A DNA stretch of 64,000 nucleotides from Diphasiastrum complanatum (taxonomy: Eukaryota; Streptophyta; Lycopodiopsida; Lycopodiales; Lycopodiaceae). Location: assembly GCA_029204225.1 (NCBI GenBank), contig CM055109.1, positions 17,415,590-17,479,589 of the forward strand. The letters run 5' to 3'. The notes under the pieces were generated by a model. That model did no database searches and was not told the DNA's origin. It was given only the letters and a program-made list of their open reading frames with translations. The position numbers and the translations under genes are program-made. Below, piece by piece: positions 46,480-57,240 of this stretch (within the stretch, counting starts at the first letter, position 1; each line of letters begins with the position of its first letter).

Positions 46480-47325
46480 GCAAATGATCCAGATGGTCTG
46501 TATCGGCACTATGGACTTCGAGATCATCCAAATAAATTTCAAGAAATTTCTGCAAATAGTCTTTGAAAGCAAATTGCATAACTCTTTGAAATGAATTTGG
46601 TGCATTACAAAGTCCAAATGGCATAACTTTATAAGCATATGTTTCTCATTATGTTGCAAAGTGATTTTATGTCAATCCTCATGTGCAATTTTAACTTGGT
46701 TATAACCACTGAATCCATCCAAAAAAATATAGGCTTCTGCTCTAGCAAGGCAATCCAATATGCTTTCTATAAACGGTAACGGAAAGTGATTCTTTCGTGT
46801 CACTTTGTTCAAGGCTTTGAGATTCACACAAATTCTCATCTTCCCATTCTTCTTAGGAACGACAACAATTGGCGAAACCCATTCAGTATGCTCAATTTCG
46901 TAAATAAAATCCGCTTTGAGTAATCTTTGTACCTCCTTCTTAATAAGATCAGTGACATTCGGATTGCAGCGATAGAATCTTGTCACTTTTGAAACTACAT
47001 CAGGTATCAAGGGTATTGTATCAATCATTGATGTTAAAATTACTTTTAGATCCGTGTCCAAGCAAAACAATCTTGATATTTAATCAACAACTTCCTTAAT
47101 GCTCAAAACTATTATTTACTTAGTTGTGTTTCAACTTGAACAATCTTATCCGATTCTTCTGGTTCAGCAATATTCATCAGCTGAGTTTTAACTAGAGTTC
47201 TAGCTAGTCCACCGTAAACTTCTTGCATTTCTGGCACTTCATCCTCAGATTCACGATGAGCTTTTGGTAACATAATAACAACATCATCCAAGGGGTAACA
47301 TTTGAAATGATCTGGCATATCATGA
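46480..47325 (-). pseudogene. Ty3/gypsy RT N-terminal half with upstream linker
   Basis: The minus strand reads the linker LDDVVIMLPKAHRESEDEVP, then a break, then RT: TDLIKKEVQRLLKADFIYEI, TEWVSPIVVVPKKNGKMRIC, HFPLPFIESILDCL and YIFLDGFSGYNQVKIA (first catalytic Asp). Frameshifted text continues through the fingers/palm to about 46480. It is the same lineage as 53.8-55.7 kb. Its linker end touches the plus-strand leader at 47325. Confidence 0.88.
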
Positions 47326-47560
47326 TCAGTTCTCCGAGAAGATCCTTTGCCTAAACCTTCACCAGAGTCTGTGTCAATCTCACTTATTATTTTTGATAAT
47401 CAGTAAGTTGGGTGAAGGTTTTTCAAATATCAGTAGTCATATTGTCATATTTTTGTCAACATTCTTGATTTTTTGCCATATCCTTCACTTTCAATTATAC
47501 TAAGCATAAGCAAAGTTTACATTACAGATTTGCAGGATTTGCAATTTATTATGTCTGAGA
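47325..47560 (+). repeat. Gypsy leader fragment, head to head with pol
   Basis: ATCAGTTCTCCGAGAAGATCC, then ATTTTTGATAATCAGTAAGTTGGG and GAAGGTTTTTC, match the leader at about 56034-56200. The orientation is plus, while the abutting pol is minus. Confidence 0.7.
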
Positions 47561-47589
47561 AACAGGGTAGATGCTGCCCAAATTTTTTC

Positions 47590-48170
47590 TCAAACTAAAA
47601 TCCATTGAGCTCCTTGATCATGCTTGTTTCTTGAGTGATGCATTCATGATCTTGTCCTTCCCTCCTTTTGTGTGTGGTTGTGGACTGTAGAGTGGATTAG
47701 ATTTGCTGCTTTCGTAGAGTGGATTAGTTTCTTTCCTTGTTTGTGGATTAACGTAGGAACCAGCATTCAGGTAAACTACATAGGCTAGATCTGTGGTGTA
47801 AATCTTGCATATTCTCTGACATTCCAGTTCTTGACGTTCTTGGGGTGTCCAAGAATCAAAAGGCTGGTTGGTTTCTTGATTCTTGGACTCCTAAAATAAA
47901 GTAGATTAGTTCTTGATTCTTGTTTTGTCAATTTATGCATGTGTAGCTCAGTGTTATTAAAAGGAAGGCTCTGATTCAGTCCGTTTTAAGTGTAGGTAGT
48001 TGTAGAAACTACTTAACATTCATTTGGGCTGCATGCTGATCTGTGAATGAGCGTTCTTGGCTTGCATCTATGTAGAATGTAAGTGCATTCAAGAGAGACG
48101 ATCTTGAGTTGTCCTCTGACAGGCTAGACAAAGAAATATACTACAACGTCTATCTATTCCCTTCTGCCTG
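47590..48170 (+). repeat. Diverged inverted LTR of the gag-only family
   Basis: It is the reverse complement of the 10795/15126 LTR: ATTGAGCTCCTTGATCATG, TGTGTGTGGTTGTGGA, AGTGGATTAGTTT, GTCCAAGAATCAAAAG, GGTTGGTTTCTTGATTCTTG and CTCTGACAGGC appear in reverse order and sense. With no partner nearby it is probably a solo LTR or remnant. Confidence 0.7.
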
Positions 48171-48659
48171 GTTTGGCAGTGTAAGATCAAGAAGACATCT
48201 AATGAATGCCATAAAGCCTAGTAACAGGCAGAAATGATTCTGAAGAAAAAGCAAGTAAAAGAACGTAGAAACAAGCACTTTCAATGGCAAAAACCTGCTT
48301 CCCGATGTCATTGTCACACAATATTTTTTTGCACTTTTTTGAGTAGGAAGGTTTAGTGTCTGCACCAAATTTACATTAATAAAGTTATGAGCGGATCCTA
48401 TGACAAAAAGGACATTAACATCTTGATCTTTAACTTTACCTTTAATGGAAATAAGTCATTAGGTCCAAAAACTAAAGAACTAAGGAAACATACATTCTTT
48501 TTCTCCGGAGGCAGCGATCCATGCGGGAGCTGCCTCATCCAGCTGCCCACTCCATCGCCAAGATCACCATCGACTGAGCAGATCAAAAGCAAACCGCAAA
48601 CAGAAGCCAACAATGGCAATTGCTCATTGCTGGACCATCCCGAATGAGGAAAAGGCCAT

Positions 48660-49030
48660 CTTGATGGCTGGATGCCAAAGTTTTTGCCTGGCAGCATTAC
48701 TCGCCGGCGAGCAATGCTGCCAGGCCAAAAAAAATTGCCTGGGAGCGCTCCATCCATCGCGTTGGCTGGATGCCATGCAAATTTTTTTGCGTGGCAGCAT
48801 TGCTCGCTGGCGAGCAATGCTGCCAGGCAAAAAGAAAATTTGCCTGAAAGCGCTCCATCCATCGGGCGCTAGCTGGATGCCAGGCAAAAAATTTTTGCAT
48901 TGCAGCATTGCTCGTCGGCAAAAAAAAATTTGCCTGAAAGCTCTCCATCCATCGGGCGCTGGCTGGATGCCAAGCAAAAAAATTTTGCATTGCAGCATTG
49001 CTCGCTGGCGAGCAATGCTGCCATGCAAAC
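48660..49030. repeat. Four-unit tandem array of long palindromes
   Basis: Units of about 70-108 bp start at GGCTGGATGCCA (about 48665, 48762, 48870 and 48960). Three hold a near-perfect inverted repeat around GCAGCATTGCTCGCTGGCGA / GCAATGCTGCC. The first (48687-48727) is an almost perfect 41-bp palindrome centred on CGCCGGCG. The third unit has lost its right arm. Units are linked by GAAAGCGCTCCATCCATCGG-type text. ORFs on both strands through it follow from the symmetry. Confidence 0.88.
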
Positions 49031-49079
49031 TGTTTACGATTTACTGATGACAGTTGTTACCAACTGCAAGTAGCTGTAG

Positions 49080-49235
49080 GCTAGTCTATAGTCAACTACT
49101 AGTTTTCTCTCTCTATATATTCAGGGTTTATTGTACTCTCTTTCATTTAGTGTGATACAGTGATTGTGTGTTCTTCCTCCTCTTATGGTGATTGCTTATG
49201 ATGAATGATTAATAGTGCTTATCAGATCATTGACA
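49080..49235 (+). mobile_element. Copia-type LTR end with TATA box
   Basis: CTCTCTCTATATATTCAGGG followed by TTGTACTCTC resembles the core promoter of a plant LTR. The segment ends TTGACA at 49235, just before a PBS-like site. It does not resemble the LTR at 51080, so the two ends of this copia locus do not match. Confidence 0.55.
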
Positions 49236-49250
49236 TGGTATTAGAGCTCC
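49236..49250 (+). other. Copia primer-binding site
   Basis: TGGTATTAGAGCTCC is the iMet PBS with one C to T change. Confidence 0.7.
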
Positions 49251-49559
49251 TCTGATCCTGAGTGCCTGACTACTGGGTTCGGCTTGTCACTGGCTCCGTA
49301 CTGAGGTGAGATAGTCCTTCACAGGAGGTGAAAGCAAGAAAACTTACAATGTTGATGAAAATAGTCTCTTGAGCAGATTGCATGCATTGAAGCATGGTAG
49401 GAAGTGTTTGAACATTCCTTGAAGAGTTTATTCAGAGGATAAGGAGGCAAATACAGTGGGGAAACCATTAGCAACTAACTAGGATCAGTTTGATGAACAT
49501 TTGAGCATTTTGCAGCTTAAGCTATAGTGAGAGAGTGTGAAGTAGTAACAACTCTACTT

Positions 49560-51060
49560 GCATCATTTTCAGATCATGAGTATTCATATCTTATCAAGAA
49601 CCAGACATGGACGATTGTCAAATTACCTGCTAGTAGACTACCAATGGATTTTCAAAGTCAAGTACAAAGCAGACGGAAGCATCGACAGAAGAAAAGCCCG
49701 ACTTGTTTCCAGAGGTTTTTCTCAGGTATACAACGTTGATTACACTGAGACTTTCAGTCCAGTAGTTAAGCATTCTTCTATTCGACTTTTATTATCGTTT
49801 GCTGTTGCAGCAGATTTGGAAATACATCAAATGTATGCATAGACAACATATCTCAATGGAATAATTGAAGAAGACATTTACATGGTGCAACTCAAAGTTT
49901 ATATTATCCAGGGTAAACACAATCATGTGTGTAAACTCCATAAGGAACTTTATGGCTTGAAGCAATCTGCTCGAGCATGGTTTCAAAGGATCAATACTTT
50001 CCTTATTGATCACGACTACACACCTAACTCTTCAGAATCAAACATTTACTGCAAGACAGTGCAGCGATCTTTTATCATTATCACTTTGTATGTAGACGAC
50101 ACATTGCTCTTCAACAACAATATCGATCTGATAAAAGAAGACAAGTCAATGCTATCTTCTAAATTCGACATGACCGATCTAGGTGAAGCTCATTTCTGCC
50201 TTGGTATTCAAATCCACAAAGACAGAAAATGAAAGTTGATCTACATTACTCAATAGAAGTACATCTGCAATATGTTAGTCAGATATAATCTGGTTAATTG
50301 CAAGGTAGCTCTCTCACCAATAGAACCAGGTCTCAAATTGTCAAAGGACCAGTGTCCTCAAACAATTCAAGAGAAGGAGCAGATGCATGAATATTCTTAT
50401 CATTCAATAATAGGATTCTTTTATGTATGCAATGATCTGTACCAGGCCAGACATAGCTTTTGCATTCAGCTCTTTAAGTTAGTATATGACCAACCCTAGT
50501 GTAACACATTGGAAAGCTCTTATCGGAGTCATGAGATATCTTCGAGCTACTATGGACTTTTGCATTTGTTATGGAGCAGTCGACAATGACAACTCAATTT
50601 ACTCAGTGGTTACACAGATGCAAGTTGGGCAGGAGATGTAGACACTTGTAAATCCACTTCTGGATTTACATTCTTCCTCAACAATGGTCCAATTTCCTAG
50701 AACAGTCGCAAGCAATCTTTGATAGCTCTATCTTCTACAGAATCAGAGTATATCGCAGTCTCACAAGCTACAAAGGAAGTAATTTTGTTGAGAAACTTAC
50801 TTTCAGATATTAGTCTGAATCAATATGCTCCGACATTATTATTTTGTGATAATCAAAGTGTCATTGCCTTATCAGCCAACCCGAGTAAGCACATTAAACT
50901 GAAGTATCACTATGTCAGAAGCAAAGTTCTCAACGAAGAGGTCAGATTGCAGTACTGTTGAATACAAGATATGACAGCAGATATTTTTACTAAAGCATTA
51001 AGCTTGGATGCGCATAGAAAGTTCTGTGCAGAACTAAGTTTAAAGGTCAAGGCATTCATG
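49560..51060 (+). pseudogene. Copia RT and RNase H
   Basis: Frames from 49580 read SRTRHGRLSN / IKNQTWTIVKLPA, KYKADGSIDRRKARLVSRGF, YTETFSPVVKHSSIRLLLSF, then HKELYGLKQSARAWFQRI and the catalytic IITLYVDDTLLF (about 50090) and DMTDLGEAHFCLGIQIHKD. RNase H follows from about 50590 (GYTDASWAGD-like text in a shifted frame, then ALSSTESEYIAVSQATKEVI and FCDNQSVIALSANPSKHIK). It ends DMTADIFTKALSLDAHRKFC. There are at least five stops or frameshifts. Only about 300 bp separate the PBS at 49236 from the RT, so Gag, protease and integrase are deleted. Confidence 0.9.
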
Positions 51061-51079
51061 GATTCAGATTAAGGGCGAG

Positions 51080-51460
51080 TGTTGGATTATTCTCCTTCCT
51101 ACTAATCGACTAATCGATTTTTAATCTTCATCCACCTGTTTATCCCGTTCTGCGGATTCTCCCATGTTTTACACAGTCTGCATAATTACAAGCATTTTTA
51201 CACAATCTCCAGAAATACACGGAGTTTGACAACAGTGTCGGTAGTTGCACTTAATTCAGACTTTTATTTAATTGCTCAAAAATAGCTTAGACTACGTGGC
51301 TTTGATCCTCAAACTTGTTGTACTCATTTACATATGTTTCGCTTTCATACTGAATCAATGCTATCTTTTATTGCGTTCAGTTTCGTCTCAGAATGTGCAT
51401 TTCTATAATTCTTCGCGACTGATTATTTGTCTGATAATTCAATGCTTTAAATGTTTGGCT
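51080..51460 (+). mobile_element. Copia 3' LTR
   Basis: After the RNase H and a purine-rich AAGGGCGAG comes TGTTGGATTATTCTCCTTCC, the same start as the LTR at 18076. The right edge is not clear. Confidence 0.7.
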
Positions 51461-51679
51461 ACGTAATCATTGTAGTACTGATGATTTCAAAGTTAGTTAC
51501 TATAAGATCAAACGTGATTTTTGTCACTATTGTTTTGTCTGAAATTGATAGGCGTAGTCATGCATGAAAAAAGAGGAAGATAGTTTATTCCGCTATGCAC
51601 GATAAGTTTTCTTTCTTGTCGTCCGAATTATTTTTATTCGATTCTTTAGATCTTTCTTTTACACACCTCTTTCCAACAT

Positions 51680-51870
51680 TTTTGACATGGATAACAACTG
51701 ACGCCGCTCAAGTATGACACATGTCTTCTCCACTATACTAACTCGTGCGGTTTTGTGTTGTGGGATGGTGGCAGGTATCAACTGGACATCTTGAAAGTGG
51801 TTATGCTTTGTGATGCTATTTTAGTACTGTACTTTACTTTTCAGCTTTATGTAACCTTGTTGGAATATGA
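51680..51870 (+). repeat. Dispersed repeat, copy of 40.3-40.5 kb
   Basis: Matches the inverted copy at 40325-40500 through ACATGGATAACAA, TTTTGTGTTGTGGGATGGTG, GCAGGTATCAACTGGACATC and ACCTTGTTGG. It contains a short, protein-like frame (CVVGWWQVSTG). Confidence 0.55.
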
Positions 51871-52059
51871 ATAAACGCTTCAAAGGAACTATGTGAAACT
51901 GTGTAACTCTCTCTCTGCATCTTTGAGATGTAAATCCGACTATTCCTTGGTTGGGATAGTACTGAACCTTTATCTTTTATCTGATTCATAAGCTAACAAA
52001 GGTCGATTTTCAAGTGCTGAGTCCATAGGATGGTTTCAAGATGCTGTTGCTTTAGGTTA

Positions 52060-52990
52060 TGGGGAGCCCCTACCTCCACCAAACCATTTATATAGACTCT
52101 TATTTGTTGTATGAAAAGGGCCGTGAAAATTTGTTCTTTTATCAATGACACTGATAGGGCTACTTGTGCTTCTCCTGGACTAGAGGATAAGGTTTTATGC
52201 TTGATTGATCTCTTGGAGACTATGGACTGGGTCAAGATTTACTTGGAGTTTGTTAAAAAGAAAGATACTTTGAGTTTGGTTGAAAATCTTTTTGGCAGTC
52301 TTATTTTAAATTTGTTGCCTATAAACTCAGGAGACTTCCTTTCGTAAACTTATTGCTCATGTGCTTTGGATCTTGATGACATACCTCACTGAAAAAGAAA
52401 TAGAAGTTTGGAAGATACAAAAATACTTCTCTAAAAACTCCTGTGGCTTTTGATACTATTATCCGTATGAACAAATTTGAACCTTCTCATTGCCCTTATG
52501 AGCAGACCTCGGCCAGAATCAAAGGTCACTTTGAGACTGGCTTCAATAGAATGAACCTTCATCAAGATAGAATTTGGAACTAGAAGAGGCCTTTTTTCAA
52601 ATGTAGATGTGGGGATAAATGCAGGAACAACTCCTCTATTATCTGGTTTGACCATGTTGTTTGGTTTATCATGAACAACTTACGCAAATTCTTTCATGGT
52701 GTCTCCCTTCAAAATCAAATGAATGCTTTCTTTATGTGGTTGTATAAACCTGTTAGAGACATCATTAAAGCACATCTGACTTTTTTCTTCATCCGACAAT
52801 ACATGATTGATGCCTCTATTGAACTTACCAAAGATCCTTCTACCGTAACTCTTAGCACGCTTGGGAGATGCTGAAAATATCCGTGAAATAGAATGACTCC
52901 TTAAAAGACCAAGCTTCTCCACTCTCCAAGACAAATACTTCCAAAATACAAGCAAACGGATGGGCAACTTCAATCTGAACAATCCAAATT
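52060..52990. pseudogene. Degraded ORFs, open on both strands
   Basis: A plus frame (52111-52347) reads LCLIDLLETMDWVKIYLEFV. Further plus pieces read LTEKEIEVWKIQKYFSK and YEQTSARIKGHFETGFNRM. On the minus strand 52982-52431 is one frame with a single stop (KRAKSYGRRIFGKFNRGINH; GVVPAFIPTSTFEKRPLLVP). I cannot say which strand was coding. It lies between the repeat at 51.7 kb and the Penelope-like relic, and may be the 5' part of the same element. Confidence 0.35.
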
Positions 52991-53176
52991 TAGTTGCCTC
53001 AAGGTCAGGGAACGAGAAAGAAGAAAAGGTTTTCAGACTTCAAAGGAAAGGAAGGACAAAGCAGTAGTACGATTTGATATACTAACCGTGCTTTATCAGC
53101 GTAGTGTAAATATTCAAAGTATGCAATTACGTCATATGTCAACCATTTTTACTACTACTGCAAAATAATAACATGC

Positions 53177-53760
53177 GTGTCCCAGAAAGACATAAATTTA
53201 CAGGGATTGATTTATGTTCAGGATGATAAAAGGACAGAAAGAAGAGAGATTACCACTTCGGCGACTGGACGTCTTCAGCTAACTACTAGCAGCCATACAT
53301 GGAGATCTTTTTTACATTTATGTTATCGCAATAGAGTTTTTAAAGCTATCCATGTGAAGTAATTTTATGCTCATGTTTTATTTAGATTGTTTGGCGTTGT
53401 AAACGAACATTTTCATGATATCATTTTTTGTCGGTCATACTTACCAAATGTTAAAAATGACTGTTATTTCTCTTCTGAAGTTTTTTGCAACTTTGATATA
53501 GAAAGCTTACACTCTTGTAATTGCCTATTCTTTAAATGTTTAAAAGGTTTTATTTCAAAAAAATTGGACATATTGTCTCTACGGATTGTAATATTATCAA
53601 GAGTCCAATTTTATGTAAATCTTTAATGAAAGGCCTCAATCATATTATGCTAAAACAAGCTGACATTAACAAAGTTGCTTCTAAACAATATGATGGATGG
53701 TTTAAACTCATGAAACTTTAACCTACCCATGAACACTTGGACGAGATAACAATGAAGAAG
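53177..53760 (+). pseudogene. Probable Penelope-like element, region before the RT
   Basis: Frames in series read FHDIIFCRSYLPNVKND, then SCNCLFFKCLKGF, then after a frame change KIGHIVSTDCNIIKSPILCK and SLMKG. Penelope-like proteins carry, ahead of the RT, a Cys-x-Cys segment followed by a GHI(V/I)TGDxxII...L..L..KG block; the order and spacing here fit. The RT and GIY-YIG domains are not visible, because the fragment ends at about 53760 where minus-strand gypsy pol begins. The motif match is from memory of the family, so the call is tentative. Confidence 0.45.
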
Positions 53761-53809
53761 CATGTTCAATTTGTAAAAACATTGCCTTAGAATACATTAG
53801 AAAGCGTAA

Positions 53810-55079
53810 TTATTGGCTACATGGTAACACGGTCTCATCAGCTAAACTAAAAATTGCCATGGATTCTTGAGACATGATCGACAAGATTCGAACCACAACT
53901 TGAAAATCAAATTCAGTTAGTAATAGTAGCCATTTTACAATACGTCTCGTATTGCATGTCTTGTTTATTAGATAAAGCAATGGCTGATGGTCGGTATAAA
54001 ATGCAAAATGTGTCGCCATTAGATAATGTCAAAATCTCTTCACGGAAAATACCATAGACAACGCTTCTCGTTTTGTTGTGGAGTAATTCTTCTCGGAATC
54101 AGTAAGTTGTTGACTAGCAAATCTGATAGGATAGTCTTTCTTATATTCTCATATGGCTATGTCAAAACTGATCCAATAGCATATTTTGATGCATGAAGAT
54201 GAACATGAAATTCAATTGTCTAGTTTGGAGCTCATAAAATTGGTGCAGAAGCTAATGCTTTCTTCAATTTCTCAAAAGCTTCCAATGCCTCAATCATCCA
54301 AATAGGTACAATGGTCATTTTACATATAGGTCGTGCTAAGTCCGCAAAAAACAAAATGACTATTCGATAATAGTTCGCATGACCCATGAAAATATAAACT
54401 CCTCGAATTTTTCCTGGTGGCGGTAACTCCACAATGACTTTGATTTTGGAATAATCCGTAGCAATGCCATGTCTTGATATCACATGTCCAAGAACAACTC
54501 CATGAGTAACCCAAATCAGATACTTTTCTGAATTTAAAGAAATCTGGTACTTGCGACAACGTTCAATACTTTTTCCAAACGATCTAGATGGTCTGTATCG
54601 ACACTATGGACTCCGAGATCATCCAAATAAATTTCAATGAATTTCTGCAGATAGTCTTTGAAAGCAAATTGCATAATTCTTTGAAGTGAACTCGGTGTAT
54701 TACAAAGTCCAAATGGCATAACTTTATAAGCATATGTTCCCCATTCTGTTGCAAAAGTAGTTTTATGTCGATCCTCAGGTGCAATTTTAACTTGGTTATA
54801 ACCACTGAGTCCATCCAAAAACATATAGGCTTCCGTTCTAGTAAGGCAATCCAATGTGCTTTCTATAAAGGGTAACGAAAAGTGATTCTTTCGTGTCACT
54901 TTGTTCAAGGCTTTGAGATTCACACAAATTCTCATCTTCCCATTTTTCTTAGGAATGACAACAATTGGTGAAACCCATTTAGTGTGCTCAATTTCGTAAA
55001 TAAAATCTGTTTTGAGTAATCGTTGTACCTCCTTAATAAGATCAGTGACATTCGGATTGCAACAATAGAATCTTGTCAC
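53810..55079 (-). pseudogene. Ty3/gypsy RT and RNase H
   Basis: ORF 55079-54534 reads TDLIKEVQRLLKTDFIYEIE, WVSPIVVIPKKNGKMRICVN, LPFIESTLDCLTRTEAYMFL, YNQVKIAPEDRHKTTFATEW, MPFGLCNTPSSLQRIM and the catalytic FIEIYLDDLGVHSVDTDHLD. After frame changes come GHVISRHGIATDYSKIKVIV, FEKLKKALASAPIL, a decayed RNase H start and FYTDHQPLLYLINKTCNTRR (54019-53810). It is the best-preserved gypsy RT in the window, yet it has several frameshifts. It is closely related to the fragments at 4-6 and 46.5-47.3 kb. Confidence 0.92.
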
Positions 55080-55738
55080 TTTTGGAACAATCTTGATATT
55101 TAATCAACAACTCTCTTAACGATCGAAATTGTTATTTACTTAGTTGTGTTCCAACTTGAACAATCTTGTCTGATTCTCTTGGTTCAGCAAGATTCATCGG
55201 CTGAGTTCTAGCTAGTCCATCGTAAACTTCTTGTATTTCTGGCACTTGATCCTCAGGTTCACGATGAGCTTTTGGTAACATAAAAACAACAACATCCAAG
55301 ATGTAGCGTTTAATACGATCTGGCATATCACGTTGGACTTCATCTGACTATTCTTTTTCAAAAGGATTAAGCTTGGATCTTCATTTAGCTTTCTTGGCAA
55401 GAATCGTTCAAGGAGGTGATGACTTTCTAGAACATGAGGTCTTCTTAGAAGGTGAAGACTTCCTAGAAGGTGATGTCTTGCGAGAACTCTGACTTGAAGA
55501 GTCAAACTTGATCTTCCCTTTATCTTTATCCAATAAAGGCAGTATATCTTTAGGTTCAGCTATCGAAACTGCATCTCGTGATGGACTTTTTCATTTCATA
55601 ATCGTGCTATATTGTTGCTTAGCTTGCTTTTTCGTCATTGGTCTTGTATTCTTTCCTTCCATCAATAGAACTGTTTTAGAGGCAAAATCGTCATCAGATC
55701 TGATAACTTTTTATTCTCTTATAGAAAACCTTCGCTGA
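55080..55738 (-). pseudogene. Gypsy pol linker ahead of RT
   Basis: The minus strand, with a few stops, reads FASKTVLLMEGKNTRPMTKK, QAKQQYSTIMK, DAVSIAEPKDILPLLDKDKG, a Ser/Lys/Arg repeat (SSRKTSPSRKSSPSKKTSCS), then YILDVVVFMLPKAHREPEDQ. The last block is shared with 47318-47112. No DTG/DSG protease site is seen. Confidence 0.65.
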
Positions 55739-55739
55739 G

Positions 55740-56771
55740 TTGTAGGATGCTTCGGTTTCACTCATAGATCTTTCAGATTGAAGGGCAAAGAATAATTCCC
55801 AGCAGATTTGCAAAAACATTAGAAAAACCATCAAAAATTACCAAAAGATCATCAAAGACCCTAAAAATACAGAAAAAAGAACCTTCGTTCGTTTCATTGT
55901 GCATAGGTGTGATTCAAATGTACTTATTGCCAGGTCGGCGAAAAATAATACCAAAAATAGAAGGCCAAAGTGACTGTTCATCTAGTTGTTGGTAACCTTT
56001 TTGTGAAAAATTTACAACTTTTTGAAATAATATCAGTTCTCTGAGAAGAACCTTCGTCTAAACCTTCGCTAGAGTCTCTGTCTGTCCCACTTACTATTTT
56101 TTATAATCAGTAAGTTGGGCGAAGGTTTTTCAAAAATCAGTTGGTCATATTGTCATATTTTTGTCAAATAAATCTCTTTGCAAAAATACCAGGATTACTC
56201 TTGATTCTTCGCCATATCCTTCGCCGAGTTTTTTGAGGATTCAAAATATAGTGATTTACCATTTGTGAGTTCGGCAAAGATTGGATCTATAAGGATCTTC
56301 TAAAAAGTCAATTTTTACTCTCGTCAAGCTGCAAAAATCCTAATTTTTGTCAGAAAGAATCTTCACCAGTTCTACATTTATCTGTGTCAGATTTATCTAC
56401 TGTAAAGTCGACGAAGGTTAATTTTACCATATTTGTCAGTAAATAGCCAGATTAATGATTTTTTACCAAAAATAACAGTGAAGAACCTTCGTCGAGTTTA
56501 TCTTTGCCCAAGAAACCTTCGCCAATACTATTTTAGGTTCTAAATTACCAGATCTAATCTATGTCAAATTTTTGAACAAATCTGATATATTTTGATAGTG
56601 ATTCTAAAAAATCTTCATTTTTAGTATCGATCATTTGATCAAGATCTATTTTTCGAAAATCAGGAATCTGATTATTTCCAAATGATAAAGTTTTTACACA
56701 CCTGATCTGATCCGAGATAGGATTTTTGTTGAAAAATCTAGATCCAATTTCATTATTTGATTGTCGTAAGT
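55740..56771 (+). repeat. Gypsy leader with AACCTTCGCC motif
   Basis: Homologous to 29218-30040 and 38870-39904. Motif copies include GAAAACCTTCGCTGAG (about 55725), GAACCTTCGTTCG (about 55881), GAACCTTCGTCTAAACCTTC (about 56048) and GAAACCTTCGCCAAT (about 56512). Reverse-sense forms include GTCGGCGAAAAAT and GTTGGGCGAAGGTTTT. The upstream LTR and PBS are absent and replaced by minus-strand pol. Confidence 0.8.
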
Positions 56772-57188
56772 ATGGCTGAACAAGGACCATTGAACCCACC
56801 ACCAATTATTGTTAGAAGGTCTCCTCGTTTAGATATACCAAAGTACAATGGGTTATTTGATCCCATCAAATTTTTCCATATCTTTTCTGAATCGTGTAGG
56901 GTTTATGACGAAGTTTTTCCATGAGATAAACTTCAGTTATTTCCTATGGCCTTAACTGGAGCTGCTCAAGATTGGTTTTATAACCAAGAGGAAGCAGAAC
57001 GTCAAGATTGGGAAGTGGCTAAAGCAGCTCCCATTACGAGATTTAAGCCTAGAAAATTTATGAAAGATCCATTTCTCCTTTTAAGTAAAATTAAAATGGG
57101 AAAGAGAGATACAGTAAGAGATTATATTGAACAGGTCAAACACCTTAGATATGAGTGTGATCTCGCAAGAACGAGAGAAGTATCATGA
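56772..57188 (+). pseudogene. Gypsy Gag N-terminal half
   Basis: The frame opens MAEQGPLNPPPIIVRRSPRL, then DIPKYNGLFDPIKFFHIFSE. One TGA follows (FP-stop-DKLQLF), then MALTGAAQDWFYNQEEAERQ, DWEVAKAAPITRFKPRKFMK, LLLSKIKMGKRDTVRDYIEQ and VKHLRYECDLA. The similarity stops before the zinc knuckles. It is the sister of the Gag at 30041. Confidence 0.88.
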
Positions 57189-57240
57189 AGATAGAGAGGG
57201 TGAAATTCATCCAATTTGTAGCACGTCTAATGCTAAATGA

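Noticed and set aside
48398-49047. Six overlapping ORFs on both strands (up to 154 codons)
   Set aside because: The palindromic array makes both strands read alike (for example HPASARWMERFQANF repeats); this comes from symmetry, not coding.
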